Shown one piece after another: positions 6,775 to 15,943 of a stretch of DNA of 64,000 nucleotides; the first letter of the stretch is position 1; every line of letters begins with the position of its first letter. Source of the DNA: Phormidesmis priestleyi ULC007 (lineage in GTDB: Bacteria; Cyanobacteriota; Cyanobacteriia; Leptolyngbyales; Leptolyngbyaceae); contig NZ_MPPI01000016.1 in the NCBI RefSeq assembly GCF_001895925.1, positions 21,795 to 85,794 on the forward strand, in the 5' to 3' direction. Both the position numbers and the translations under genes were made by a program. A model generated the notes under the pieces. It was not told where the DNA came from. It ran no database searches and saw only the letters and a program-made list of their open reading frames with translations.

Positions 6775-9030
6775 ATGCGAACTCTTGTTGGACAAATTGG
6801 ACGTAAATTAAGACCGATTCGGCAGATGATTAGCCCGCCCGATCGTCGCTGTCGAACTCCCACCCTCTTGCAAATGGAGGCAGTAGAATGCGGGGCGGCG
6901 GCACTGGGAATTATGTTGGGTTATTACGATCGCATTGTTCCTCTAGCTGAGTTGCGTCAAGCCTGCGGCGTTTCACGAGACGGCAGCAAAGCCTCTAATA
7001 TTCTCAGCGCGGCGCGTAGCTATGGGTTGCAGGCAAAAGGCTTTAAGATCGAGTTAGAGGCGCTACGCAAACTGAACTGCCCCTACATTGTCTTTTGGAA
7101 TTTCAATCATTTCCTAGTTGTTGAAGGGTTTAGCAAAGACAAAGTTTATATCAACGATCCGGCGAGTGGGCCTCAAACCATTTCGCTAGAAGAGTTCGAT
7201 CAAGCGTTTACTGGAGTCGTGCTGGTTGTTGAACCGGGTGCAGAATTTAAGCCAGGAGGACGTAAACCAAGTCTCATTCTCGCGTTGTGGGATCGATTGG
7301 AAAGCTCGATCGGGGCGCTGATCTATTGTGTAATCGCAGGATTGCTCTTAGTGATTCCTGGGTTAGCGATTCCAGCATTCTCTCAAGCGTTTGTCGATAA
7401 TGTATTAATCGAAGGCAGAGACGATTGGTTGCATCCTTTAATCATTGGAATTATAGGCACAGCCGTATTAAGTGGATTTCTGACCTTGCTTCAGCTTCAG
7501 TTTCTTCGCCGCATGAAAATTAAGTTAGCTGTGGGCATGTCCAGCCGATTCTTATGGCATATTCTACGACTTCCAGTTAGCTTTTATGATCAGCGATTTG
7601 CCGGAGAAATTAGTAGCCGAGTTCGCCTCAACGACAGTCTAGCGAATCTGCTGTCAGGACGATTAGCTACTACCGCCATCTCCGCCTTTACCGTCGTTTT
7701 CTATGCTGTGGTGATGCTGCAATATGATGTCGTGTTGACCTCGATCGGCATCGCATTTGTGATAGTAAACGTCACCGTTTGGCGATGGGTTTCTCGTCAG
7801 CGCGTCGATGCCAATTTGCGTTTAATGCAAGAACAAGGCAAAGTCAGCGGGGTCTCGATTTCAGGGCTGCAAAGTATGGAAACGCTGAAGGCATCGGGGC
7901 TAGAGTCAGAATTCTTTTCCCGCTGGGCAGGCTACTACGCCAAAGCGATCAATGCCCGACAGGAAATGGATACGACGAATCAAACTCTGGGCGTACTGCC
8001 CTCGTTTTTGACCTCAATTACATCCATGCTGTTGCTGGTTGTGGGCGGACTGCGCGTCATGGATGGGGTGCTGAGTATTGGCATGCTGATTGCGTTTCAA
8101 GCATTGATGCAGCGCTTTTTAGAGCCTGTCAATAATCTCGTCGGTCTCGCGGGTGAACTTCAAGAAATGGAAGGTAATCTCAATCGCCTGGATGATGTGT
8201 TGCGTAGCTCGATCGACCCTGCGGTCAAAGAACCCATCAGCGCCCCGCCGTCTGATGCTCTTCCTGCCGCTAATGTTCGGCTGCAAGGCTATATCGAACT
8301 TCGTAACATTACCTTTGGCTACAATCGCTCTGCGCCGCCCTTAATCGAAAATCTCAGTCTGTCGCTCAAGCCAGGTCAACGAGTCGCATTAGTTGGGGGC
8401 AGTGGTTCAGGTAAGTCAACAGTTGCCAAACTGATTTGTGGTTTATATGAAGCCTGGTCAGGAGACATTTTGTTTGATGATCGATCGAGAAGCCAGATTC
8501 CTCGATCGATTCTTACCCATTCGATCGCGCTAATTGAACAAGATATCTCACTGTTTGCTGGAAGTGTTCGGGACAATCTGACGCTATGGGATTCGACTGT
8601 TCCCTTTAGCAATTTAGTTCGCGCTTGCAAAGATGCCGCCATTCAGGATGTCGTGTTGTCGCTACCCGGAGGCTACAGCGCTGATCTAGCAGAAGGAGCC
8701 ACCAATTTAAGTGGCGGACAGCGACAGCGTTTAGAGATTGCTCGTTCCCTGGTGAACAATCCGGCGATTTTGATCATGGATGAAGCAACTAGCGCCCTCG
8801 ATTCTGAAGCTGAAAGGCTAATTGATCAAAAACTCCGAGAGCGCGGCTGCACCTGTGTAATCGTGGCGCATCGGTTGAGTACGATTCGAGATTGTGACGA
8901 GATTATTGTCTTCGATCGCGGCAAGGTAGTGCAACGAGGCACCCATGACGAGTTGCAGCAAATTGAAGGCAAATATTTGCAATTGATTCAGAGCGAAGGC
9001 GGAGCACTTCAAGAGGAACAACCATGTTAG
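6775..9030 (+). CDS. C39-peptidase ABC exporter of NHLM type (leader-cleaving)
   Basis: A 751-residue peptidase-containing ABC transporter that should cut the leader after GG and export the peptide. The N-terminal C39 domain has the catalytic Cys39 (QMEAVECGAAALG), His in FNHFLVVEG and Asp in INDPASGP. A six-helix membrane domain follows (about 165-440), then an ATPase domain with Walker A GGSGSGKST, signature LSGGQRQR, Walker B LIMDEATS and H-loop AHRLST. All key residues are present. ATG 6775 sits two bases after the upstream stop with GGAG ten bases before; a GTG at 6754 is possible. Its last 7 bp overlap the next gene, so coupled translation is likely. Confidence 0.92.
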   Translation: MRTLVGQIGRKLRPIRQMISPPDRRCRTPTLLQMEAVECGAAALGIMLGYYDRIVPLAELRQACGVSRDGSKASNILSAARSYGLQAKGFKIELEALRKLNCPYIVFWNFNHFLVVEGFSKDKVYINDPASGPQTISLEEFDQAFTGVVLVVEPGAEFKPGGRKPSLILALWDRLESSIGALIYCVIAGLLLVIPGLAIPAFSQAFVDNVLIEGRDDWLHPLIIGIIGTAVLSGFLTLLQLQFLRRMKIKLAVGMSSRFLWHILRLPVSFYDQRFAGEISSRVRLNDSLANLLSGRLATTAISAFTVVFYAVVMLQYDVVLTSIGIAFVIVNVTVWRWVSRQRVDANLRLMQEQGKVSGVSISGLQSMETLKASGLESEFFSRWAGYYAKAINARQEMDTTNQTLGVLPSFLTSITSMLLLVVGGLRVMDGVLSIGMLIAFQALMQRFLEPVNNLVGLAGELQEMEGNLNRLDDVLRSSIDPAVKEPISAPPSDALPAANVRLQGYIELRNITFGYNRSAPPLIENLSLSLKPGQRVALVGGSGSGKSTVAKLICGLYEAWSGDILFDDRSRSQIPRSILTHSIALIEQDISLFAGSVRDNLTLWDSTVPFSNLVRACKDAAIQDVVLSLPGGYSADLAEGATNLSGGQRQRLEIARSLVNNPAILIMDEATSALDSEAERLIDQKLRERGCTCVIVAHRLSTIRDCDEIIVFDRGKVVQRGTHDELQQIEGKYLQLIQSEGGALQEEQPC

Positions 9031-11951
9031 ATCAGATTCGGATTGTCACCTTGCCCGGAGAGTATTATCAACTTAAAGGCAATGAGCCACTGATTTTAGA
9101 TGACCCGGAGACGATTTGGGTCGTGAAATCGGGTTCGTTAGCAGTGTTCGCAATGCCCGTCAAAGAAGGGGTTGCTGAAGGAACTCGCCGCTATTTGTTC
9201 ACAACACGATCGCGGCAAGCTCTGTTCTCGATCTCTAGCGATTTTGAGCCGTTGCCCTATCAGCTTTTTGCAGTATCAATCGAAGAAACCGAACTGCTCA
9301 AAGTGTCGATCAAAGATTTTCGCCAATTTATCGCCGAAGGCAATGGCGAAGCTCTGGCTTTAATCAACGGATGGGTTGAACAACTGGGATTAGCGGTGTC
9401 TACGATCGTTCCTCCTGGACTGCCGTTTCAAGAAGAAGGGGTGCGTTATTTTTCACTCACCAATGGTCAGATCTTCCAGCCTCAGCGAGAGCTTGTCTCG
9501 TGGGTACAGATCCAGCGCGGCTATGCCAACTGGATGGGATTTGAGGAACTGTTGCTCACACCCCAATCGGGACTGTTGCCCGTGAGTGCAGATATGTGGT
9601 TTCAAGCCGAAGATACGATCGAGCTTGAAACCCTAACAACAGAACAGGTAGAAGATCCCAACACTTTGTTGATGGGCATCTTCCAGCTTCAAGTTTATGT
9701 GCTGCAAACCCTGTACTTTTTAGAACAGCAGGAAACCAGCGACGAATTACAGCGATTTCAACAACGGCAACACCTCAATCATCAGGTGATGGAGGAAACG
9801 CTGGGTGAGTTAGCCTCGTTGCTGCAAGCCCAACAAGCCATCCCATCTGCCCAGCTTGGAGACAATGATTTTGATCAGGCTTTGCTGATTGCGGCGGGTG
9901 CTGTTGGGCGAGTTTTGGGCGTGACGATTCGACCGCCCGCCAAGTCTGAAGACATGAATCGGGTGCAAGATCCGCTGCAAGCGATCGCGCGGGCTTCTCG
10001 GCTGCGAATGCGCTCGATCGCGCTGCAAGGTCAGTGGTGGAAAAAAGATTGCGGTGCCATGCTCGCTTACACAGTTGAGGACAATCATCCAGTAGCGCTG
10101 TTGCCGATCTCAGATACTCGCTATGAGATCTTCGACCCAATTAAGAGAACTCACATTCCCATTAATGCTAAGAGCGCTGCCACACTCGCAAACACCGGAT
10201 ACACGTTCTATCGCCCATTGCCCGACAAAGTTCTCAAGACGATCGATCTGCTGAAATTTGCCCTGCAAGGACACTATAAAGAATTGATGGTGGTTTTGAC
10301 AGCGGGTGCTGCAACAACATTGTTGGGAATGATCACCCCCCAAGCTACCGCAATTTTGGTTGATAGTGCGATTCCAGATGCCGATCGCGGCTTATTAGTG
10401 CAAATCGCCTTAGCACTTCTGGCAACCGCTTTTGGCAGCACACTTTTTCAACTCGCTCAAGGTTTTGCGATTATGCGAGTCGAAACCTTTGCCGATGCCT
10501 CAACCCAAGCCGCAGTCTGGGATCGGCTGCTCAACTTAAAAGCTTCCTTTTTTCGCCAGTACTCGATCGGAGACTTAAACTCACGGGTGAGCGCGGTGAC
10601 TCAAATCCGTCAAAAACTCAGCAGCACCGTTCTCAGAAGTATTTTTACTGGCTTGTTTGCATTCCTAAACTTAGGACTTTTGTTTTACTACAACGCTTCA
10701 TTAGCGTTAATCGCACTCGTTGTAGCGCTGATTAACATTTCCGTTACGCTTTTTTCAGGAATGTCTACGCTCCGCAAGACGCGCCCGTTATTAGAATTGC
10801 AGGGGCAGCTATTCGGGGTGATGGTGCAGTTGATTAACGGGGTGCCTAAACTTCGAGTCGCTGGGGCTGAATCTCGTGCCTTTGCGTTTTGGGGAAAACA
10901 ATATAGTCAACAAATTAAATGGATGTTGAGTACGCAGGGCGTTGAAGATGTACTTGCGGTGGTTAATAAAATCTTGCCTGCATTAACGACCGCAACGCTA
11001 TTCTGGTTCGCAACGAGCTTAATTCAGCAATCGTCCTCACAAGAGGGAGGATTATCCACAGGTGTATTTTTAGCGTTTAACGCCGCATTTGGCACCTTTA
11101 TTAGTGGAGCCACCAGTTTGAGTGGCACGATCGTCGATGTTCTGCAAGTGGTGCCGCTCTGGGAACGAGCGCAGCCCATTCTAGAAGCCAAACCCGAAGT
11201 AGATTCTGACAAATCAGATCCGGGCAGACTGTCGGGTCGAGTCCTCGTCGATCATGTGATTTTTCGCTATCGGGATGACGGGCCACTGACGCTAGATGAT
11301 GTCACAATCCGCGCTGAACCGGGCGAGTTTATTGCCTTCGTAGGCGCTTCGGGAAGTGGCAAATCAACGCTATTCCGATTACTACTAGGGTTCGACGCGC
11401 CAGAATCGGGCACTGTCTACTACGACGGACAAGATCTCGCGGGTCTGGATGTTCACGCCGTGCGTCGGCAGTTAGGGGTGGTTATGCAAAATAGCCGATT
11501 GACCTCCGCATCGATCTTTGAGAATATCGCCAGTGGAGCCATGATCACGATGGATGAGGCATGGGAAGGGGCGGGGATGGCTGGCTTTGCTGAAGATGTA
11601 GAATCGATGCCGATGGGCATGCACACGGTAATCAGCGAAGGGGGCACCAACCTTTCTGGCGGGCAACGGCAGCGATTATTGATCGCCCGATCGCTCGTCT
11701 TAAAACCCAAAATTCTGCTATTTGACGAAGCCACTAGCGCACTAGATAACCGCACCCAAGCGATCGTCAGTCAAAGCTTAGAGCGCCTCAAAGTCACGCG
11801 CATTGCGATCGCGCATCGTCTCAGCACCATTCGGAACGCCGATCGAATTTATGTGTTTCAGAATGGTCGCGTGGTGCAGGAGGGCAATTTTGACCAACTC
11901 GCCGAGCAACCAGGACTGTTTGCCCAACTGATGGCACGACAAAAACTTTAA
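9024..11951 (+). CDS. Second NHLM-type ABC transporter subunit (no peptidase)
   Basis: A 975-residue protein. A long N-terminal region of about 400 residues replaces the C39 peptidase; its start resembles a cNMP-type beta barrel (WVVKSGSLAVFAMPV). A membrane domain (about 425-700) and an ATPase domain follow, with Walker A GASGSGKST, LSGGQRQR, LLFDEATS and AHRLST. This is the second ABC protein normally paired with the peptidase-bearing one in NHLM systems, and the two probably form a heterodimer. ATG 9024 overlaps the upstream stop by 7 bp. The stop TAA directly abuts a dispersed repeat. Confidence 0.9.
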   Translation: MLDQIRIVTLPGEYYQLKGNEPLILDDPETIWVVKSGSLAVFAMPVKEGVAEGTRRYLFTTRSRQALFSISSDFEPLPYQLFAVSIEETELLKVSIKDFRQFIAEGNGEALALINGWVEQLGLAVSTIVPPGLPFQEEGVRYFSLTNGQIFQPQRELVSWVQIQRGYANWMGFEELLLTPQSGLLPVSADMWFQAEDTIELETLTTEQVEDPNTLLMGIFQLQVYVLQTLYFLEQQETSDELQRFQQRQHLNHQVMEETLGELASLLQAQQAIPSAQLGDNDFDQALLIAAGAVGRVLGVTIRPPAKSEDMNRVQDPLQAIARASRLRMRSIALQGQWWKKDCGAMLAYTVEDNHPVALLPISDTRYEIFDPIKRTHIPINAKSAATLANTGYTFYRPLPDKVLKTIDLLKFALQGHYKELMVVLTAGAATTLLGMITPQATAILVDSAIPDADRGLLVQIALALLATAFGSTLFQLAQGFAIMRVETFADASTQAAVWDRLLNLKASFFRQYSIGDLNSRVSAVTQIRQKLSSTVLRSIFTGLFAFLNLGLLFYYNASLALIALVVALINISVTLFSGMSTLRKTRPLLELQGQLFGVMVQLINGVPKLRVAGAESRAFAFWGKQYSQQIKWMLSTQGVEDVLAVVNKILPALTTATLFWFATSLIQQSSSQEGGLSTGVFLAFNAAFGTFISGATSLSGTIVDVLQVVPLWERAQPILEAKPEVDSDKSDPGRLSGRVLVDHVIFRYRDDGPLTLDDVTIRAEPGEFIAFVGASGSGKSTLFRLLLGFDAPESGTVYYDGQDLAGLDVHAVRRQLGVVMQNSRLTSASIFENIASGAMITMDEAWEGAGMAGFAEDVESMPMGMHTVISEGGTNLSGGQRQRLLIARSLVLKPKILLFDEATSALDNRTQAIVSQSLERLKVTRIAIAHRLSTIRNADRIYVFQNGRVVQEGNFDQLAEQPGLFAQLMARQKL

Positions 11952-12205
11952 GAGCATTTATTAAGGTGCAACTTCTCGTCCTCACCCTGGGACTCTCCCC
12001 ATACCGTACACACAAGTCTTTGTCGCTGCGTTCCAGTCCTTTCAGCCCCCTAAATCCCCCACGAGTGAGGGACTTTGAGCTAAGGCTCTAGTTTCAAAGT
12101 CCCCCATTTTGGGGGATTTAGGGGGCGAAGATCTCAGCAATGACGAATCGAGACTTGTGTATACACAGTAGCTCCCGCAGGAGAGGGGTTTAGGGTGAGG
12201 GTTAT
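11949..12205. repeat. Composite repeat block: TTATTAAGGTG end, split palindrome, inserted MITE
   Basis: Directly after the TAA stop come GAGCATTTATTAAGGTGC and CTTCTCGTCCTCACCC. A MITE-like element then starts at 12001 with ATACCGTACACAC and ends near 12172 with GTGTATACACAGTAGC around the G-rich core. The broken palindrome resumes after it (GGAGAGGGGTTTAGGGTGAGGG). The order indicates that the MITE was inserted into an older palindromic repeat. A parallel arrangement is found after phnE (20100-20185). From 12206 to 12373 I see nothing further apart from the AAGGTAAACCT ribosome site of the next gene. Confidence 0.6.
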
Positions 12206-12373
12206 TTCACATCGCATAATTCAGTATGACAAAAGTCATTAGAAACCTACTCATCAGATAACGAAAGTCGTAGAGAATCTCCCTAGTTCGTTGAGGTCGA
12301 TTCATGACATTTTTCAGAGGTTTATTCTGTTTGTAATCCTTACGATGAAGTTATTCAAATTGAAGGTAAACCT

Positions 12374-12658
12374 ATGAACTGTCTAACTTCAACCCACAAT
12401 AACAACTTACTCTCTTCCATGCGGCAACAGCTTTCATCGATCGAGATTTGTCATCCCAAAGTTGCGCGATTGTTGTGCAAAATGATTCCGGCTCGTTGCC
12501 CTTTTGAGCGAGAAATTAAGCTTTTTAATCGCCCGATCGCTCACATTCCACCGTTCTGTAAACTCAACCCTTTCTACGACCAAATTGTTGAAATTCGTTT
12601 CAAGTCTCTCTCTTACTTAGCTGATCACTGTGGTGAAGATATTACCCTCTATTGTTAA
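12374..12658 (+). CDS. Mo-dependent nitrogenase C-terminus family protein
   Basis: A 94-residue protein matching the small cyanobacterial family named after the C-terminal part of Mo-dependent nitrogenase. The hallmark segment IPPFCKLNPFYDQIVEIRF and the final SYLADHCGEDITLYC are recognisable, with CP and C residues spaced as in the family. No nif genes are nearby and the family is also found in non-fixing strains, so the name says little about function. The start follows AAGGTAAACCT. Confidence 0.8.
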   Translation: MNCLTSTHNNNLLSSMRQQLSSIEICHPKVARLLCKMIPARCPFEREIKLFNRPIAHIPPFCKLNPFYDQIVEIRFKSLSYLADHCGEDITLYC

Positions 12659-12671
12659 AGGAACAACGATC

Positions 12672-13217
12672 ATGGTAGCTACTCTTTTTGAAACACTCAA
12701 AGTCAACGTTAGCCTCATTTTTGCCCTGCTTGTGTCGAGTCCTTCGAGCATCGGTGCAGAAACGGTTCCTATCCCCAGTAATCTAAACGTTCCTAGTGGT
12801 CAACAACTGATTTTAAAAGCCTCTGCCAAAGGCTCTCAGATCTATGTTTGCACTCTGAAGACTCCCTATCCTGCTCAATATGAATGGACGCTAAAGGCTC
12901 CCGATGCCATCTTAGTGAATGAGCAAAGGCAATATCTGGCAAAGCATTATGCAGGCCCAACGTGGGAGGCAAAAGACGGCAGCAAAGTGGTAGCGATCGT
13001 AAAATCTAAGACAGCCGCACCTCAAGATCGCGCCATTCCCTGGCTGTTGTTAGAGGCACGATCGCACGAGGGCAATGGAATTCTTCGCTCAGTTAATTGG
13101 ATTCAACGAGTGAATACGATTGGCGGAAAGGCTCCGGCTCAAGGATGTGACGAGTCCTTTCAAGACCGGGAGGTTCGAGTAAATTATACGGCTGATTATC
13201 TCTTTTATGGAGACTGA
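12672..13217 (+). CDS. Exported DUF3455 protein
   Basis: About 181 residues. An N-terminal signal peptide (LFETLKVNVSLIFALLVSS, cleavage near GAETV) precedes a domain with the DUF3455 hallmarks: VPSGQQLILKASAKGSQIY, CTLKTPYPAQYEWTLKAPDA, HYAGPTWEAKDGSKV and VNTIGGKAPAQGCDE. The function of DUF3455 is unknown; two cysteines may form a disulfide. ATG 12672 with AAAGGAAC upstream is preferred to an overlapping GTG at 12630. It begins 13 bp after the preceding gene and is probably cotranscribed with it. Confidence 0.8.
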   Translation: MVATLFETLKVNVSLIFALLVSSPSSIGAETVPIPSNLNVPSGQQLILKASAKGSQIYVCTLKTPYPAQYEWTLKAPDAILVNEQRQYLAKHYAGPTWEAKDGSKVVAIVKSKTAAPQDRAIPWLLLEARSHEGNGILRSVNWIQRVNTIGGKAPAQGCDESFQDREVRVNYTADYLFYGD

Positions 13218-13228
13218 CGTTTTAATAT

Positions 13229-13256
13229 GTAGGGACACAATATATCGTGTCCCTAC
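13229..13256. repeat. Hairpin GTAGGGACAC/GTGTCCCTAC
   Basis: A perfect 10-bp stem with an 8-base AT-rich loop between the DUF3455 gene and gluconokinase. The short gap and lack of a T-run suggest an intercistronic hairpin or small palindromic repeat rather than a terminator. Confidence 0.6.
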
Positions 13257-13269
13257 TCCAGGATTAAAA

Positions 13270-13755
13270 ATGATCATTCTCTTAATGGGTGTTTCTGGCT
13301 CTGGCAAAACCACGATCGGAAAACTGTTAGCAACCTCTTTAGACTGGCAATTTAGCGATGCTGATGATTTCCATTCTCCAGGAAATGTCGAGAAAATGCG
13401 GCAAGGAATCCCGCTCACCGAAGCCGATAGAACGCCCTGGTTACGAGATTTGCAAGCCGCTCTAAAACGCTGGCTGCAAGAAAATAGGAATGTAGTTTTG
13501 GCGTGTTCGGCATTAAAAGATAGTTATCGTCAATTTCTGTTGATTGATCACGATCGTATCAAGCTAGTTTATCTCAAAGGATCACATCAGTTAATTGAAA
13601 AGCGATTGCAAGAACGACACAATCACTATATGCCAGAACAGCTTTTAGATAGCCAATTCAACACGCTAGAAGAACCACTAGATGCACTGCTGGTTGAAAT
13701 CGCAGAGCCGCCCCAAGTGATTGTGAAGACCATTCGATCTACGTTGAAGATTTAG
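13270..13755 (+). CDS. gntK: Gluconokinase
   Basis: A 161-residue P-loop kinase that would convert gluconate to 6-phosphogluconate. Walker A GVSGSGKTT is at residues 8-16, followed by DADDFHSPGNVEKM, GIPLTEADRTPWL and CSALKDSYRQFL, all hallmark gluconokinase segments. The size fits the family (160-175). ATG 13270 gives the normal N-terminus (MIILLMGVSGSGKTT); the longer frame from 13207 overlaps the previous gene and the hairpin. It would accept gluconate made by the glucose dehydrogenase and lactonase genes encoded at 35-40 kb (inference). Confidence 0.9.
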   Translation: MIILLMGVSGSGKTTIGKLLATSLDWQFSDADDFHSPGNVEKMRQGIPLTEADRTPWLRDLQAALKRWLQENRNVVLACSALKDSYRQFLLIDHDRIKLVYLKGSHQLIEKRLQERHNHYMPEQLLDSQFNTLEEPLDALLVEIAEPPQVIVKTIRSTLKI

Positions 13756-13850
13756 CAATTGTGATTGATCGGTTCAATCCGCCGGGGCACGCCGTGCCAT
13801 GCCCCTACAATGCGAATCTGTCGCATTCGCAAATCAAATTGGTGTCACTC
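13756..13850. repeat. Short palindromes after gluconokinase
   Basis: Contains GGGGCACGCCGTGCCATGCCCC (a GTAGGGGC-type repeat) and a TGCGAAT/ATTCGCA hairpin (about 13811-13831). The latter could end the gntK transcript, but no T-run is seen. Confidence 0.4.
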
Positions 13851-14029
13851 ATTAACGTCAGTTCGATAAAAGTGGTTCGCTCCGGTTGTGAATTCGGGTA
13901 GCCCCCTAAATCCCCCAAGTTTGGGGACTTTGAAACTGGAGTCTTGGCTCAAAGTCGCTCAGAATGGGGGATTTAGGGGGCTGAAGCCGCTCTTGACGAA
14001 GCGAAAAAACTCGTCGAACTGACGTTAAT
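13851..14029. mobile_element. MITE-like element, ATTAACGTCAGTTCGA ends, G-rich core
   Basis: A 179-bp element with perfect 16-bp terminal inverted repeats, ATTAACGTCAGTTCGA at 13851-13866 and its complement at 14014-14029, around the CCCCCTAAATCCCCC core. It stops four bases from the stop codon of the convergent ABC exporter gene. No coding capacity. Confidence 0.75.
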
Positions 14030-14033
14030 TAGG

Positions 14034-15866
14034 CTACTGATATCCAGCAGCTTGCAGGGCAAACAAATGGGCGTATCGTCCCTCAGCTTTGACCAAATCT
14101 TCGTGGCTTCCCTGCTCTAACACTTTGCCCATTGACAGCACCAAAATTCGGTCTGCCATGCGAACGGTTGAGAAGCGGTGAGAAATCAGAATCGCCATCT
14201 GGTTTGAGGTCATCTCGCGAAAGCGATCGAAGATTTGCACTTCCGATTCGGCATCCATTGCCGAGGTTGGCTCGTCTAACACGAGAATGTCGGCTCTGGT
14301 TCGCATAAAGGCGCGGGAGAGAGCGATCTTTTGCCACTGTCCACCAGAGAGTTCGCGACCGCTCTTAAACCAGCGACCTAAGCGCGTTTCAAAGCCTTCG
14401 GGCATCTGCTCGATGAAGGGCAGCGCGTTGCCTTTTTCCGCCGCCTCAATCCAGCGATCGTGATCTTCTAAATATTTGACATCGCCAACGCCCACGTTTT
14501 CACCAACTTTGAACTGATATTGCATAAAGTTCTGAAAAATCACGCCGATGCGCTGCTGCAATATCTCTAAATTCCACAGTTGCAAGTCCAACCCGTCGAG
14601 TAAGATGCGTCCAGAATTGGGCGTGTAGAGTCGGGTCAGCAGTTTAATCAGCGTTGTTTTGCCGGAACCATTTTCACCGACGATCGCTAGCTTTTCTCCG
14701 GGCTTGAGATGGAATGAGACGTGATTGAGCGCGAGTTGTTCGCTGCCGGGATATTGAAAGGAGACATTCTCAAAGCGCAAGCCATCACCCGGACTGGTGC
14801 CGCGATCGGCATAGCCTTGCGGTTGAGGAATCTCTTGTTCTAAAAACTCATACAAGTTAGAGAGATAGAGGCTGTCTTCATACATTCCGCCGATCGCGCT
14901 GAGAATCGACGCAAACGCATTTTGACCTTGGCGAAACACGACGAGATACATCGTCAACTCACCGAGGGTAATGGCACCGACAATGGTTTCGACTACGATC
15001 CAAATATAGGCGAGATAAAACGCGGCAGTGCTAACGAGACTGAGCAGATAACTCCAGATGCCGCGACGGATGGTGAGGTTGCGGTCTTCGCTGTAGAGTC
15101 GATTGAAGATTGTGTTGTAGCGATCGAGCAACGTCTGCCCTAGTTGATAGAGCTTGACCTCCATGGCGGGGGCTTCATTGGCGATCAAAAACTCTAGATA
15201 ATTTTGTTCGCGGCTTTCGGGAGTGCGCCAGCGAAATAGCCGAAAGGCTTCACCTGCAAAGCGCGTCTCGGCAACAAATGCCGGAACAGCCGCCACCATT
15301 AAAACCAGCACCGCCCATACCGAAAAATGAATCAGCAGACCGCCATAGGTGATCAGCGTCAGGCTGTCTTGCACCAATCCAAAGGTGCGCCCCACGAGAC
15401 TGAGCGGACGGCTAGAGGCTTCTCGTCTCGCCCGCGTCATCTTGTCATAAAATTCTGAATCCTCGAAGTGAGCGAGGTCGAGCGTCAAGGCTTTATCTAA
15501 GATCAGCACGTTGACTTTTTGCCCCAATAAAACCCGCAACAGCGATTGACACAGGGCTAATCCTTGTTTGCTGCCTGCCAGAATTGCGACAACCAAGGCT
15601 TCTAATCCTAGATATTTTAGAGCAGTCCACTGATCGGCTGGAAGCTTTGATTGGGATGCGATGACCACGCTATCGACAATCAGTTTTCCCACATAGGCGA
15701 CGACCGCAGGTAATAATCCTGCAATCAGCGTGAGGAATGCCAGAAATAGAGTGAGCCGACGATCGGTACTCCAAACCAGGGCGATCGCGCGTCCGCAATA
15801 TTGAAAAATCGAGAGGGATTGAGAAACGCTCCGCAGATAGCGTTTTATAGGTGATGTCTGATTCAT
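14034..15866 (-). CDS. ABC exporter, fused membrane and ATPase domains
   Basis: A 610-residue half-transporter of the type I exporter fold. Six membrane helices (about 30-330) are followed by an ATPase with Walker A GENGSGKTT, signature ELSGGQWQK, Walker B LVLDEPTSA and H-loop SHRFST. The substrate cannot be told from sequence and there is no linked substrate gene. The 5' end of this gene and its upstream sequence are repeated at 19178-19375. The downstream end touches a MITE-like element. Confidence 0.88.
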   Translation of the reverse strand: MNQTSPIKRYLRSVSQSLSIFQYCGRAIALVWSTDRRLTLFLAFLTLIAGLLPAVVAYVGKLIVDSVVIASQSKLPADQWTALKYLGLEALVVAILAGSKQGLALCQSLLRVLLGQKVNVLILDKALTLDLAHFEDSEFYDKMTRARREASSRPLSLVGRTFGLVQDSLTLITYGGLLIHFSVWAVLVLMVAAVPAFVAETRFAGEAFRLFRWRTPESREQNYLEFLIANEAPAMEVKLYQLGQTLLDRYNTIFNRLYSEDRNLTIRRGIWSYLLSLVSTAAFYLAYIWIVVETIVGAITLGELTMYLVVFRQGQNAFASILSAIGGMYEDSLYLSNLYEFLEQEIPQPQGYADRGTSPGDGLRFENVSFQYPGSEQLALNHVSFHLKPGEKLAIVGENGSGKTTLIKLLTRLYTPNSGRILLDGLDLQLWNLEILQQRIGVIFQNFMQYQFKVGENVGVGDVKYLEDHDRWIEAAEKGNALPFIEQMPEGFETRLGRWFKSGRELSGGQWQKIALSRAFMRTRADILVLDEPTSAMDAESEVQIFDRFREMTSNQMAILISHRFSTVRMADRILVLSMGKVLEQGSHEDLVKAEGRYAHLFALQAAGYQ

Positions 15867-15943
15867 TATTCAACGATAACGTTCAGGGCGAATGAATCGC
15901 ATCTTTCCTTTGAGTCGTCTGCTTTGTAGGGTTGCCTAGCTAT
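15745..15943. repeat. 199-bp direct repeat, left copy
   Basis: Covers the first 41 codons of the ABC exporter gene plus its upstream region and ends exactly at the stop codon of the TPR gene. The right copy is at 19178-19375 in the same orientation, about 90% identical by eye. Together they bracket the TPR/ATPase/DUF433 genes. Confidence 0.8.

Noticed and set aside
12374..12658. Evidence for nitrogen fixation
   Set aside because: The small nitrogenase C-terminus family occurs in many non-fixing cyanobacteria and no nif gene is in the window.
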